Positions 21,870 through 31,400 of a stretch of DNA of 64,000 bases are shown piece by piece. Every line of letters begins with the position of its first letter. The stretch's first letter is position 1. The translations under genes and the position numbers were made by a program. Source of the DNA: Heterohyrax brucei (lineage: Eukaryota > Chordata > Mammalia > Hyracoidea > Procaviidae); the NCBI GenBank assembly GCA_028571685.1, contig CM053154.1:9337501-9401500 (forward strand). The letters are read 5' to 3'. Under the pieces are notes generated by a model. The model worked only from the letters and a program-made list of their open reading frames with translations, did not search any database and was not told the DNA's origin.

Positions 21870-23080
21870 CTTCTAGAGCTAGGGCTGTCCTCCAGCAGAC
21901 CCTGCCAGAGCCAAAGTGTGAAGTATGTCCCACAGCCCCTGTCTGCTGGGAAAACTCCACATGATCCTTCAAGACCTACCAAGTTCATCTGGCCCTCTGT
22001 GTTCAGCTTCACCTGAGCCCCAGTGATGCGATCAGCACCCACCCCGATGGACCGCCCCTGTCTCAGTGCACAGCCCTCCGGCATCTCCCGCTCACTGGGC
22101 TTGAGCCCGTCTGTATCCACAGCAGCCCCGTCTCCTGTCCTGCCTGCAGCACAAGGCTGCCCACACCACATCACCAGAAAACATCAGCTGGATGAATTCA
22201 GTCCACCAAATCCTAACCCCAGTGCCACTCCATGCTGGCAGTGTGGCTCACCACTTATCCCTGCTAGCAGCTGACCACACACACACACTGGGAGGAGGCC
22301 CATGGAGATTCCGGGCTGCCCTTGACTTCAGGGTCCAGCCAGACCTTCCACCCACACAGAGCCCAGGCAGGCAGAGCTCGAGACAACCCTGCGGTTTTCC
22401 CCTGCTTATGGCCCAGCTCCTCAGGGGACATGGGCAAATCTACCTAGGCCTCCTAGGCAGTCACTAGAAACCAAACCCTAGTCCCCCAGAAAACTCTGTC
22501 CTCCTCTGAGGCCCACCCCCTTTTGTTGGGTCTCTGATTCATGTAGGTGGGCAGTCGCCAGTCATGTTGGTCTGTTTATTCTGGGTAGGAGAGAAGGGGA
22601 CCGAGAGGAGCAGATGCCTCTTTGAGAGCCACGCTCATTGTGTCTATGGACAACAGATTGGACCTGTCAGGAAGGCCTCCCCTTAGCACATGCCATGGGG
22701 ACTCTTGTGCTTCTGGCTCTGCCCAGCTGGCGTCACCAACGCCCCTCTGAGGTCCGAACTGGGGAAGTCCTAGACTGCAAACTGGGAGAGAAGACAAACA
22801 GCAAACAGCACCCTGCCACTGACTGAAATCCAACAGCTAACAAGAGCAACGTAAGGGTATGGCTTTGATCTGCTGCATTATTAAAAAGGCAAGGCTGGAG
22901 AAAAACAAATTCTTATTGGATTCAAGGGGGAGAAATGCCATCAGTGTCAATGGTAATAAACCATCTCCTAAAAATCCAGCTGATCTGGAGCGAACACAGG
23001 AATGCCTGTGTTCATTGGTGGTGAGAAAATGGGATGCTGCTGAACGAAACAACCGCCCTGTCCTGCGCCCTCCTCACGGA
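21870..23080. other. Single-copy sequence, nothing recognised
   Basis: GC-richer in 21880-22800, AT-richer after. A short (CA)n run occurs near 22274-22288. Overlapping chance ORFs occur on both strands (168 codons at 21668-22174, -, which overlaps the MIR and SINE and is therefore not coding). Confidence 0.4.
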
Positions 23081-23084
23081 TGAT

Positions 23085-23290
23085 GTTCTGCTTGAACTCA
23101 CTGTCGCAGCCACTGTGCCAAACCATCTCACTGAGAGTCTCTTTCTTCTTTGCTGCTCCTCTGCTTAAACAAGTATGATGTCCTTCTGCAGGAATTCAGT
23201 CCTCCTGACAACATATCCAAAGGAAGAGATCTCGACATCTTCAGCATTCCCTGAGAACACCACAATTCAAAGGCATCAATTTGTCTTTAG
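23085..23290 (-). mobile_element. RTE-clade LINE fragment
   Basis: On the + strand: 'ctgtcgcagccactgtgcca', 'catctcactgagagtctctt' and 'ctgacaacatatccaaagga', the reverse of the RTE C-terminal region seen at 46.5-46.9 kb ('ggacatgttgtcagaaggga'). The neighbouring ORFs are not intact. Confidence 0.7.
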
Positions 23291-23669
23291 TACCTTTTGT
23301 TTAGGGTACCAAAGAATCTTGATTTGAACTTTCTGCAGTTTGAGACTCCCAGAGAAGAGGCCCGTAAAACGTTACAGCCAGCAGCTGGCAAAGAGAGACT
23401 ACGGAAACTCAAGACAGTTTCAAGCATTCTTAGGGCACTCCTAAAATCTCACCTTTCTGTTAAATAACACCTGAGGCAAACTCTGTCTCGTGATCTGAAA
23501 ATCCTACCGATGACCCACGACTTCAGCAGGAACAAGAGAAGGGGAGCTGTACAAACCTAGAGATAGAAAGTCAGCCAGACTCAATAAAAAATGCAAATTA
23601 CAAATACTATGCTTTGCCTAGAAAACTGGCACTAATTTCATGAATGATCACATCACATGCTGAAAAGGG

Positions 23670-24110
23670 TCTGAGAAACTTTCCTCTTTTGCTTCTGGGA
23701 AGATAAACTGGTAGAGCCCACTTCGAAAACAGTTCAGTGCTGTTGTAAGGAAATGTCTTACAGATGCTCATTTATCCACTGAATTATCAGTTCCTTCTGG
23801 GGCTCTAGCTCACCCCAGTAATCTGAACTGAGCAGAAGCAATTGGTTTATGGAGTTGTTTAGCAAAATAGTATTTGTAGCAACATACACATGAAAAAACA
23901 TGAAATAGCCCAAAGCTACAATAATACACGGTTAAGTAATTTATGATGCATACACATAAAAAGTATAATAGAATAAAGCACCAGGCAACTATGCAAACTG
24001 TTATTGCAAAATTGTGTGATCCAAATATTTTGTAAATCACATTTCTATTTTTCTATGTTTTGAATTTTTTTCTAAAATAGTTATGCTATTTTCCTAATTA
24101 TTAAAAAAAG
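23670..24110 (+). mobile_element. Ancient L1M fragment
   Basis: Degenerate forward L1 ORF2 3' part: 'cagttcagtgctgttgtaag' 'gaaatgt', 'gtagcaacatacacatgaaa', and 'taatacacggttaagtaatt' 'tatgatgcatacacataa' parallel the mammalian L1 'aacaacccaaatgtccatcaa' to 'aaattgtggtatatccatac' section. Highly diverged. Confidence 0.5.
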
Positions 24111-24147
24111 TCTTCAAAATTTGAAAAGTGGCTTTATCAGCCCTAAC

Positions 24148-24302
24148 CAAAAGCCCAGACCCACTGCTGACAAGAGGGTTTCCAAGGTTGTAAAGTTACA
24201 CAGCAGCAGACCACCATACCTTTGTCCCTTGGTGCATCCAAACCATCAACACTTTGGTCAGCAGACAAATGCTTTAACGACCGTGTCACCAGAGCTCTTT
24301 CT
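24148..24302 (-). mobile_element. AfroSINE, internally deleted
   Basis: 'aagcccagacccactgctga' (reversed tail), then an early jump to 'gggtttccaaggttgtaaag' indicates loss of the 'gagtagaactgcccc' block. It resumes with 'ggtcagcagacaaatgcttt' at the reversed head. Confidence 0.75.
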
Positions 24303-24419
24303 AACCATAAGGTAGCCATAAAAATAAAACTAGAAATGCTCCCTAGATGAATGTACCTGGAAAGGGGGCTGACCTCGGGCTGTAGCTCTTCACTTAAAAC
24401 AAAAACAATAAAATGGTTT

Positions 24420-24951
24420 TAAGAAATATTGTTGCAATGAACCTGGACAACATAATGTGAAGGAATCTGCTGTATAGATTATGCTGATGGAAATTAATTA
24501 CATAAAGACAAATATTATATGAGACCACTATTATAAGTGGTCTAAACACAGAAGAAAATGGTCTTTGATGATTACAAAGGCAGAGAGGGAGGGAGAGGGT
24601 ATTCATTGATTAGATAACCCACTAAACCTACTGCCATCGAGTTGAGTCTGACTCGTAGCAACCTTGAAGGTCAGAGTAGAACTGCGCCATAGAGTTTCCA
24701 AGAAGTACCTGGCAGATCTGAACTGCTGATTAGGTAGCAGACAGGAGTTGGATTAGGTGAAGGGAGGGACAGCACACAGTAGAAGGGAGGTCAGCAGCTG
24801 GACTAAACCAAAGGCTAAGAGGCTCCCTAAATATAGCACAACACTTTGAAGAACAAAGTAGCAGGGGCAGGTGTCTGGGGACCATAGTTTTAGGAGATAC
24901 CTAGGTCAATTGGCATAACATAGTTTTTTTAAAAAAAATGTTCTGCATTCC
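24420..24951 (+). mobile_element. L1 copy A, left part (interrupted)
   Basis: End of ORF2 and start of the 3' UTR: 'aaagacaaatattatatgag' 'accactattataagtgg', then the G-rich 'gcagagagggagggagaggg'. It is broken by a SINE at 24622-24745 and then by L1 copy B at 24952. The remaining 3' UTR continues at 26289-26985. Confidence 0.85.
24622..24745 (-). mobile_element. AfroSINE inserted in L1 copy A
   Basis: 'ccactaaacctactgccatc' (reversed tail), 'cagagtagaactgcgccata' and 'gtacctggcagatctgaact' mark the reverse AfroSINE. It ends at 'aggtagcagac'. L1 3' UTR sequence resumes on both sides, so it landed after copy A was in place. Confidence 0.88.
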
Positions 24952-26288
24952 CAAAATGGTTCAACCGTCTTGGAAAGCAATTTAGCACTTTCTTTAAAAG
25001 CTGGAAATAGAAATACCGTAAGACCCAGTAATCCCATTGCTTGGAATATATCCTACAGAAATAAGGGCTGTCACATGAACAGATATATGCACACAAATGT
25101 TTATGGCAGCACTGTCCACAATAGCAAAAAGATGGAATCAACCTAGGTGCCCGTCAGCAGATGAATGGATAAACAAACTATGGTATATATACACAATGGA
25201 ACACTGTGCAGTGACACAGAACAATGATGATTTTTGGAAGCATCTCATAATCTGCTTTCAACCAGAAGGCATTATGCTGAGTGAAATCAGTCAGCTGCAA
25301 AAGGACAAGTATGTATGAGACCTCTGCTCTAAGGACTTAAAAAAAAAAGAATCTTTGATGGCTACAAGGGTGAGGAAGGAGGAAGGGGGTTGTTCACAGA
25401 TTAGAGAGTTGTTTGGAGTTCAGTTGGGTGAAGGGAGAAACAGCATGCAGTGGAAGGCAGGTCAGCATAACTGGACTACACCATAAACTAAAAGGTTTTC
25501 TAAATTCATCCTGACATTTCAAAGGTTTGGGTAGTAGGGACAAGGGTCTGGGTCAATGTTTTCTGGGGACATCAAGGTTAATTGGCATAACTGTTCTTTT
25601 TTAAGAGTCTTTTGTACCCCATATTGTTCAGTGGTGTCTGAAGTCTCAAAAGCCAGCAAGCTGCTATCTGAGGAGCACTGATTGGTCCCAACCCACCTGG
25701 AACACTTGACAATCAATATCAAAGACAGAAGGAAAAATGAGCCGAGGAGACAGAAAGACCCATATGATTGGGAGACTACCTCAGCGTGAGACCGGAAGAA
25801 CCAGATGGTACCCAGCCACCACCTAAAACAGCCTTGATAGGGGACACAATGTAGAATTCCAGATGCAGCATGAGAAAAAAAAAAGGTGTGTAGATCAAGA
25901 ACTCTACCAAGTAAAGACCAGAATGGATGGCCCAACAGCCTGGAGGGTCCCCTGGGAACCTGGCCCCTAGACTTGCTGCTGGCCCAGATCTGAAACCAAT
26001 ACTGAGGGCAACACTTCAAAGAGTGGACTGGACTCGGGGACACAGAGCAAGCACATGGTGTGTGTATTTTACGGTTTTATACATTTACAAGAGGCTGTCT
26101 TACTGGTTTCTTTCTAGAGGGGAGACGAGAGGGTGGAGAGGAGGGGACAGCTGTTCATTAAGAGGATACTAGGTGTAAAGAATAAAAAAGAGGAGTGTGC
26201 TGTCACAGAGTGAGGCGAGCAGATGGAGCTGCAGAGAGGCAGGCATGCAAAACTGCCTTGGATTGCACACTTTCATTTAATCATAATG
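24952..26288 (+). mobile_element. L1 copy B, inserted into L1 copy A
   Basis: 5'-truncated L1: ORF2 end, a G-rich tract near 25370-25392, ~970 bp of 3' UTR and a tail at 26288. An 18-bp perfect duplication, 'aaaaatgttctgcattcc', at 24934-24951 and 26289-26306 brackets it. The duplicated target is copy A's own 3' UTR, which proves the nesting order. Confidence 0.93.
25097..25318 (+). pseudogene. L1 ORF2 C-terminal fragment (copy B)
   Basis: MFMAALSTIAKRWNQPRCPS then ADEWINKLWYIYTMEHCAV match the ORF2p C-terminus with substitutions relative to the copies at 3.75 and 16.2 kb. Upstream sequence to 24952 is also ORF2-derived ('ccagtaatcccattgcttgg') but is out of frame or interrupted. Nonfunctional. 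Confidence 0.85.
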
Positions 26289-26985
26289 AAAAATGTTCTG
26301 CATTCCACTTTGGTGAGTAGTGCCTAGGGTCTTAAAAGCTAGCAAGGGGCCATCTACCTAGCATCAATGGGTTCCACCCACCTAGAGCAGAGGAGAATGA
26401 AAGACAACAAAAACATAAGGAAAAGGAGCCCAAGAGACAGAAAGGGCCACATAAACCACAGACTACATCCACATGAGACCAGAAGAACTAGATGGTGCCC
26501 AGCCACCATAAATAGCAGCCCTAACAATACAACAAAGAGTCCCTGATGTACCGGGAGAAAAATGGGGTGCAGAACTTGAACTCTATCAAAAAGACCAGAT
26601 TTGATGGTCCGACAAACAAGCGTCCCCAGAAGACATGGCCTTGCACGCTGTTAGCCCAGAACAGAAACCATTCCCAAAGACAATTTTTCAGACAAATATT
26701 GGACTGGACTATAAGACATAAAACGATACTGATGAAGAGTGTGCTTCTTGGCTTAAATAGATACATGAGGCTAAGTGGGCAGCTCCTGTCCAGAGGTGAG
26801 ATGAGAGGGCAGACATGGGACAGGAGCTGGCTGAATGGACATGGGACACACAGAGTAGAAAAGAGGACCATGCTGGCATAGAGCGGGGTAGAGCAGCAAG
26901 AGCTACATAGCAATGTGTACATAAGTTTTTGTATGGCAAAATGACTTGGACTGTAAACTTTCACTTAAAACTCAACATTTTTTTT
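26289..26985 (+). mobile_element. L1 copy A, right part of 3' UTR
   Basis: It resumes at 'actttggtgagtagtgccta' 'gggtcttaaaagc', the same 3' UTR position as in other copies, and runs to 'gtaaactttcacttaaaact', followed by A/T-rich residue. Frames inside it (26521-26964, -, and 26546-26881, +) are UTR shadows and not genes. Confidence 0.85.
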
Positions 26986-26999
26986 TTAACGAAAAAAAT

Positions 27000-27190
27000 G
27001 TTTTGCTAGTTACTAGAGCTGGTTCCAACTAATGGAGACCCCACGTATGCAGAGTAGGAGATACATGGGATTTTCATGGGAAACAGATTGCCAGGCCTGT
27101 CTTCCAAGTTACCTCTAGGCAGGTCCAAACAGCCAAACTTTCAGTGAGCAGTCAAGCATTTAACCATTAGCACTGGCCAAGAACTTCTTC
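27000..27190 (-). mobile_element. AfroSINE, long-form subfamily
   Basis: 'gagctggttccaactaatgg', 'gggattttcatgggaaacag' 'attgccaggcc' and 'gtgagcagtcaagcatttaa' 'ccattagcac' match the layout of the 2630 and 3285 copies. It is diverged. Confidence 0.7.
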
Positions 27191-27683
27191 AGAAATGTTT
27201 AAAAGCTGTTAAAAGATAAGCCAACACCAAAATAAGCCTTTCTCTTTGACTTAATCAAGAAAATTCCAAGAAAAAGCAAAAAGAGGTAACTTTTCCACCA
27301 CAGACACCGTACTGGGGACCTTCCTCACATCAGCTTTCATATCTACTCTTTGGGTGACACTGGCCTAGGCCGTTAAGCTAGGGCTGTTTTTGGTGTGAGC
27401 CCACCTGCCTGGTGTGGCCAGGTATCCAGGAGGAGAGGCGCTGATGCTATTTTGAGCAGAGCTGAGCACACAGGTGATCAAGTCACTTCTCACTCTGGTC
27501 AGAATACAAGGTTTCCAACCCAAAGAGGGTCTCATGTTCCAGTGAGTAGGGGTACAACACAATGCTGTTACGGTGACCTTGCTCTCCTGCATGGATTCCA
27601 GTCCATGCTTGGTGCGTTTCGGATGGAAACATCCATGGAGAAGGAATACAAAGGTTACCCCACTGGAAAAAGGCAAACATACC

Positions 27684-28190
27684 TGTCTCAGTCACCTGGC
27701 ATTGCTCTAACAGAAATACCACAGGTGCACGACCTTAAAAAGGGAAATTTGTATTTGCCACAGTCCAGTAAGCTAAAAGTCTAAATTCAGGGTGTCAGTT
27801 CCAAGGGAAGGCTCCTACTCTTTGTTGGCTCTGAAGGGACGTCCTTGTGTTGCATCAGTCTTCTTCAATCTAAGAGCATCTTGGAACAGGAATCCCAGGT
27901 CCAAAGCACACACTCTGCTCCCAGTGCTGCTTCCTTGGTGGGATGAGGTCCCCAGATCTTCTGCTAGCTTCTTTCCTTCTCTCCTTCTTTCCTATCTCAA
28001 GAGACTGTCTCAAGCACAAAACCACCTGACACACCGCGTCCAACCCCACCAACACCACTGCTACGCATCCAACCTTCATTAACACAGTGGAGAGGATTTA
28101 TAACACGGAGGAACAACACACAACACCTGGAATCATGACCCAGTCAAGCTGCCACACATATTTTGGGGGAACACAATTCAATCCATGACA
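27684..28190 (-). mobile_element. MaLR-like solo LTR with perfect 5-bp TSD
   Basis: 507-bp element with TG...CA termini (+ strand 'tgtctcagtcacctgg' to 'caattcaatccatgaca'). It is flanked by ATACC on both sides (27679-27683 and 28191-28195). Five-base duplications are typical of ERVL/MaLR integrations. No internal retroviral sequence is present, consistent with LTR-LTR recombination. The several ORFs crossing it are not coding. Confidence 0.9.
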
Positions 28191-28594
28191 ATACCAAAAC
28201 CAAAAAATAATAAAAACAATAAAACAAACATCCCAAGTTTCTGTTTCTCACTTTAGTAGCTAGACTGCCAAATAGGCTTGAAATCGTTGATTTCTGAATC
28301 ATGAGTAAACTCTGATTCTGTGTTGCCACACAGTCTAAAATCTATACTCCCCCTGCCTGGGCCCCATCAGCCCTGTACACTGAGTCATTCAGCTCCTGAC
28401 CTGAAGGGAGCCTTACTGAGCAGAATTTACACAGAGCTGTAGTACACAGACGGGTTATGACGACATCACTACCATCTGGAATACTGCATCAAATAATTTT
28501 GCTTAAAAAAATATTCTCTGTGTTGTAGCAAACAAAAGTGCATTTCTGTCTGAATAAATGCAGAGTGGTAAACCACCGAGCCCCCTGGAATACA

Positions 28595-28735
28595 GGCTGT
28601 GGGGCTCGAATCCAGCCCCTGCCCAAACACACATAAGCTATGTGATTGGGGGTGGCTAGTGCACCTCTCCAAACTTGAAAACCCTCGTCTACAAAATGAG
28701 CATAACTACCGCAGAGGACAGGTTTGAGAACCAAT
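28595..28735 (-). mobile_element. MIR fragment
   Basis: 'ggggctcgaatccagcccct' and 'gcacctctccaaacttgaaa' 'accctcgtctacaaaatgag' are the reverse of the MIR 3' half and core. Confidence 0.75.
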
Positions 28736-28741
28736 AATACT

Positions 28742-29167
28742 AACCCACGAACAAATAATCTCAGAAACTGGACTATATGAAGAAGAACATGGCATCGTGA
28801 TTGGAGGAAGACTCATTAAACAACCTGTAATATGCAGATGACATAACCTTGCCTGTCAAAAGCAAAAAGAACTTGAAGCACTTACTGATGAAGGTCAAAT
28901 ACATACTAAAGGTCAGATCCTTTATTTATACATACTAAAGGTCAGATCCTTTAGTATGTATTATGCCTGAACATGTAGAAATGAAAAATCTTATAACTCG
29001 ACCAGCAATATCATGATACATGAAGGAGAAATTAAAAGTTATCCATAATCTCATTCTACTTGTATCAACAGTCCAATTCCATGAAAGCAGCAATCAAGAA
29101 ATCAAACAACATACAGCACTGGCGAATCTGCCACAAAAGCTCTCCTTTGAGCTTTAAAAGGTAAAGC
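28742..29167 (+). mobile_element. RTE-clade LINE, reverse-transcriptase part
   Basis: Reading through frameshifts, 28831-28851 encodes YADDITL, the RT palm motif with its two catalytic aspartates. It is preceded by an NLQ-like context and followed by a KSKKNLKHLLMKV-like helix, as in BovB/RTE elements. The region contains a 26-bp tandem duplication and hairpin at 28899-28961. Many stops make it a dead copy. It continues beyond the SINE at 29168. Confidence 0.82.
28899..28961. repeat. 26-bp tandem duplication forming a perfect hairpin
   Basis: The unit 'atacatactaaaggtcagat' + 'ccttta' occurs at 28899-28924 and 28928-28953. The second unit continues into its own inverse, giving 14-bp perfect arms ('atacatactaaagg' / 'cctttagtatgtat') around a 6-nt loop at 28928-28961. 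Confidence 0.9.
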
Positions 29168-29332
29168 TATCACTGATGGAGAACCTTAGGTGCGTAGTGG
29201 TTAAGAGCTACGGCTGCTAATCAAAAGGTCTGCAGTTCGAATCCACCAGGAAACCACATGCAGTGGTTCTACTCTGCCCTGACTCTGCGAGTCAGAATGG
29301 ACTCAACACTAATGACTAAGTTGCACCTGACT
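29168..29332 (+). mobile_element. AfroSINE inserted in the RTE LINE
   Basis: 'gcgtagtggttaagagctac' (A box region), 'aaggtctgcagttcgaatcc' (B box region), 'gtggttctactctgccctga' and 'cgagtcagaatggactcaac'. Both polymerase III promoter boxes are near consensus. RTE coding sequence lies on both sides. Confidence 0.9.
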
Positions 29333-29752
29333 CAAGCCGTGGTCTTTTTGACCATCTCCTATGCATGTGAAATCTGGACAATGAAAAAGGAAGATTGAAG
29401 AAGGTCTGACACATCTGAATTGACGAGATTACAGTACCGGCAAAGAACACTGAGTACTCACACCAAGGGGGGCCAGAGAACGACAAAGAGTCTTGGAAGA
29501 AGCACAGCGAGTGGTGCGGCCATGAAGCAAAGATGCTGAGACTCCGACTCACCAACTGTGGACCCGTCACCAGGATTCTGTCAGCGAGGAACACTGGGAA
29601 AGCGGAGGGTCAGCAAAAATGAAGGACACCATCGACGAGATGGACTGACGCAAAACCACAACCATGGATTCAAACAGCCCAACAACAGTTACAAAGATGG
29701 TGCGGGACCAGGCTGCATCTCACTCTGTCACACAGGAAGTCACCCTGAGGCA
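29333..29752 (+). mobile_element. RTE-clade LINE, 3' part
   Basis: Continues the element interrupted at 29168: 'tcctatgcatgtgaaatctg' 'gacaatgaaaaaggaagatt' 'gaag' corresponds to the RTE C-terminal SYACESWTMKKE-like segment. It ends in the shared RTE/AfroSINE terminal motif ('gtgcgggaccaggctgcatc'). Confidence 0.82.
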
Positions 29753-30239
29753 GCACCATCTTGGTGGTAACTGACCGCCACCCCCACCCATGTAAAGCCC
29801 TGGCACACGTGTACCCAGCAAATGGTCAGCACTCAACAAACATTAGCTGCTACAAGGGAGCAGCAGTTCCAAATTTCAGAACAAGGATGCGCAAGGGAAG
29901 CCTGGCATCAGCCCATGGGCTCGTCACCATCCTCCTGGGGACCTAATTTCTCAGTATCCTAAGTGAGGGATCGTGCCAAATGGGTAGCATGTAACTTGTC
30001 ATCATCCCTGAAGGAACGAGACAGAGCGCTATTACAAAAAATGTAAAATGGGTTGTTCCAGGCAAACCAAGACAGGTTAAGCCCCGACAAGAAACACACT
30101 TCCTGCACTGCTGGAGGATATCCCCGAAACTTTACATCCTGGGATGCTGGAAGTCTCATGTGAAGGGAGTGGTTTTTCCGAGTTAAACATTTACCATTCT
30201 CTCCCACAGCAAGAGCCCAGATGAAATGAGATATAGGGG

Positions 30240-30945
30240 ACATAAAGGCTTCTTTGCATCATTATCAAGGTACAATTTACATATAGTAAAATACACCCAT
30301 TTTAAGTGTACAGCTAACAGACGTCATAAAGGTACACAGTCATATAACTGCCATCAACATGAAGATACAGCACATTTGGATCACCCCCTCAAAAGTGTTC
30401 TCCTGTCACTGTGCGGTTAGTGTCCAACCCCAGCTCCCAGCCCCAAGCAACGATAAATCTAACGTCTGTCAGTACAGCTGGTTTCGCCTATCAGAGAACG
30501 CCATGTCAGTGGAGTCGCACACCGTGTGCTCTTCTGTGTCTGGGGGCCTTTGTTCAGCACCTGCTGTGGTGCAGGAATCAATAGTTTACTCCTTTCTACT
30601 GCCAGTGTGCCTTTGTGTGGAATACCACAAGCTGTTTATCCACTTACCTTGGATGGACATTTGAGACAATTATAAATAAAGCGTCTATGAACATTTTTCT
30701 TCCCCTACTAAGATTATCATACAGTTCTTCTCCTTTACTTTGACAGTATGGGTATTTACATTGACCTATTTTTAAATATTAAACTAATATTCTAGAGATT
30801 GCTAGATTCAATTTGCTAGTATTTCGTTAAGGGTTTTGGAATCTATATTCATGAAGAATATTAGATGATAGTTTCATTTTCTGTAATGCCTTTGTCTGGG
30901 TTTGTATTAGGATAATGTTGGCTGTATAAGAGGTAAGTTTCAATC
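30240..30945 (-). mobile_element. Ancient L1M fragment(s), antisense
   Basis: 'caaggtacaatttacatata' 'gtaaaatacacccattttaa' 'gtgtacagc' is the reverse of an L1M terminal region. Around 30820-30930, 'gttaagggttttggaatcta' and 'aatgcctttgtctgggtttg' are antisense L1 ORF2. Two pieces of one or two elements; boundary near 30700. Confidence 0.7.
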
Positions 30946-31057
30946 ATGCCATCCAAGGGCAGAGATTGGGTAGGGAAGAAAAGGAGGAATGAGCGCCTTT
31001 ATAGGATACCACAACTGAAGTACAGTATTGAAGGACCCAATAACCTTGTAAGTTCAG

Positions 31058-31233
31058 AATCCCTGGACCGCACAGTTAATGTGCTCAGCTGTTAACCAAA
31101 ATGTTGGCAGTTCAAGTCCGCCATCCAGAAGCACCTCAGAGAAAAAGGCCTGACCATCTGCTTTCCAGACACCAACCATGGAGAACCCCAGGGAGCAAGT
31201 TCAGCTCTGACACACACAGGGTAGGATCGCAAT
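31058..31233 (+). mobile_element. AfroSINE, long-form subfamily
   Basis: Forward: 'tccctggaccgcacagttaa', 'ccaaaatgttggcagttcaa' (B box), 'cctcagagaaaaaggcctga' 'ccatctgctttccag' and 'ctctgacacacacagggtag'. The forward orientation makes the long-form structure easy to compare with the reverse copies at 2630 and 3285. Confidence 0.78.
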
Positions 31234-31235
31234 GG

Positions 31236-31400
31236 AAACCCTGGTGGTGGAGGGAGTTAAGGGCTATGTCTGTTAACTAAAAGATCAGCAGTTCCAATCC
31301 ACCAGGTGCTCCCTGGAAACTCTACGGGGCAGTCCTACTCTGCCGTCTAACGTCGCTACGAGTCGGATCCCACTCGATGGGAGTGGGTGTAGCTTTGCTG
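31236..31400 (+). mobile_element. AfroSINE, common form
   Basis: 'aaaccctggtggtggaggga', 'gatcagcagttccaatccac', 'ggcagtcctactctgccgtc' and 'acgagtcggatcccactcga'. It abuts the preceding copy head to tail, so the two families form a tight pair. Confidence 0.9.

Noticed and set aside
21668..22174. 168-codon minus-strand frame
   Set aside because: Runs across a MIR and an AfroSINE, so it is not a conserved coding exon.
25519..26043. 174-codon minus-strand frame
   Set aside because: Antisense to the 3' UTR of L1 copy B.
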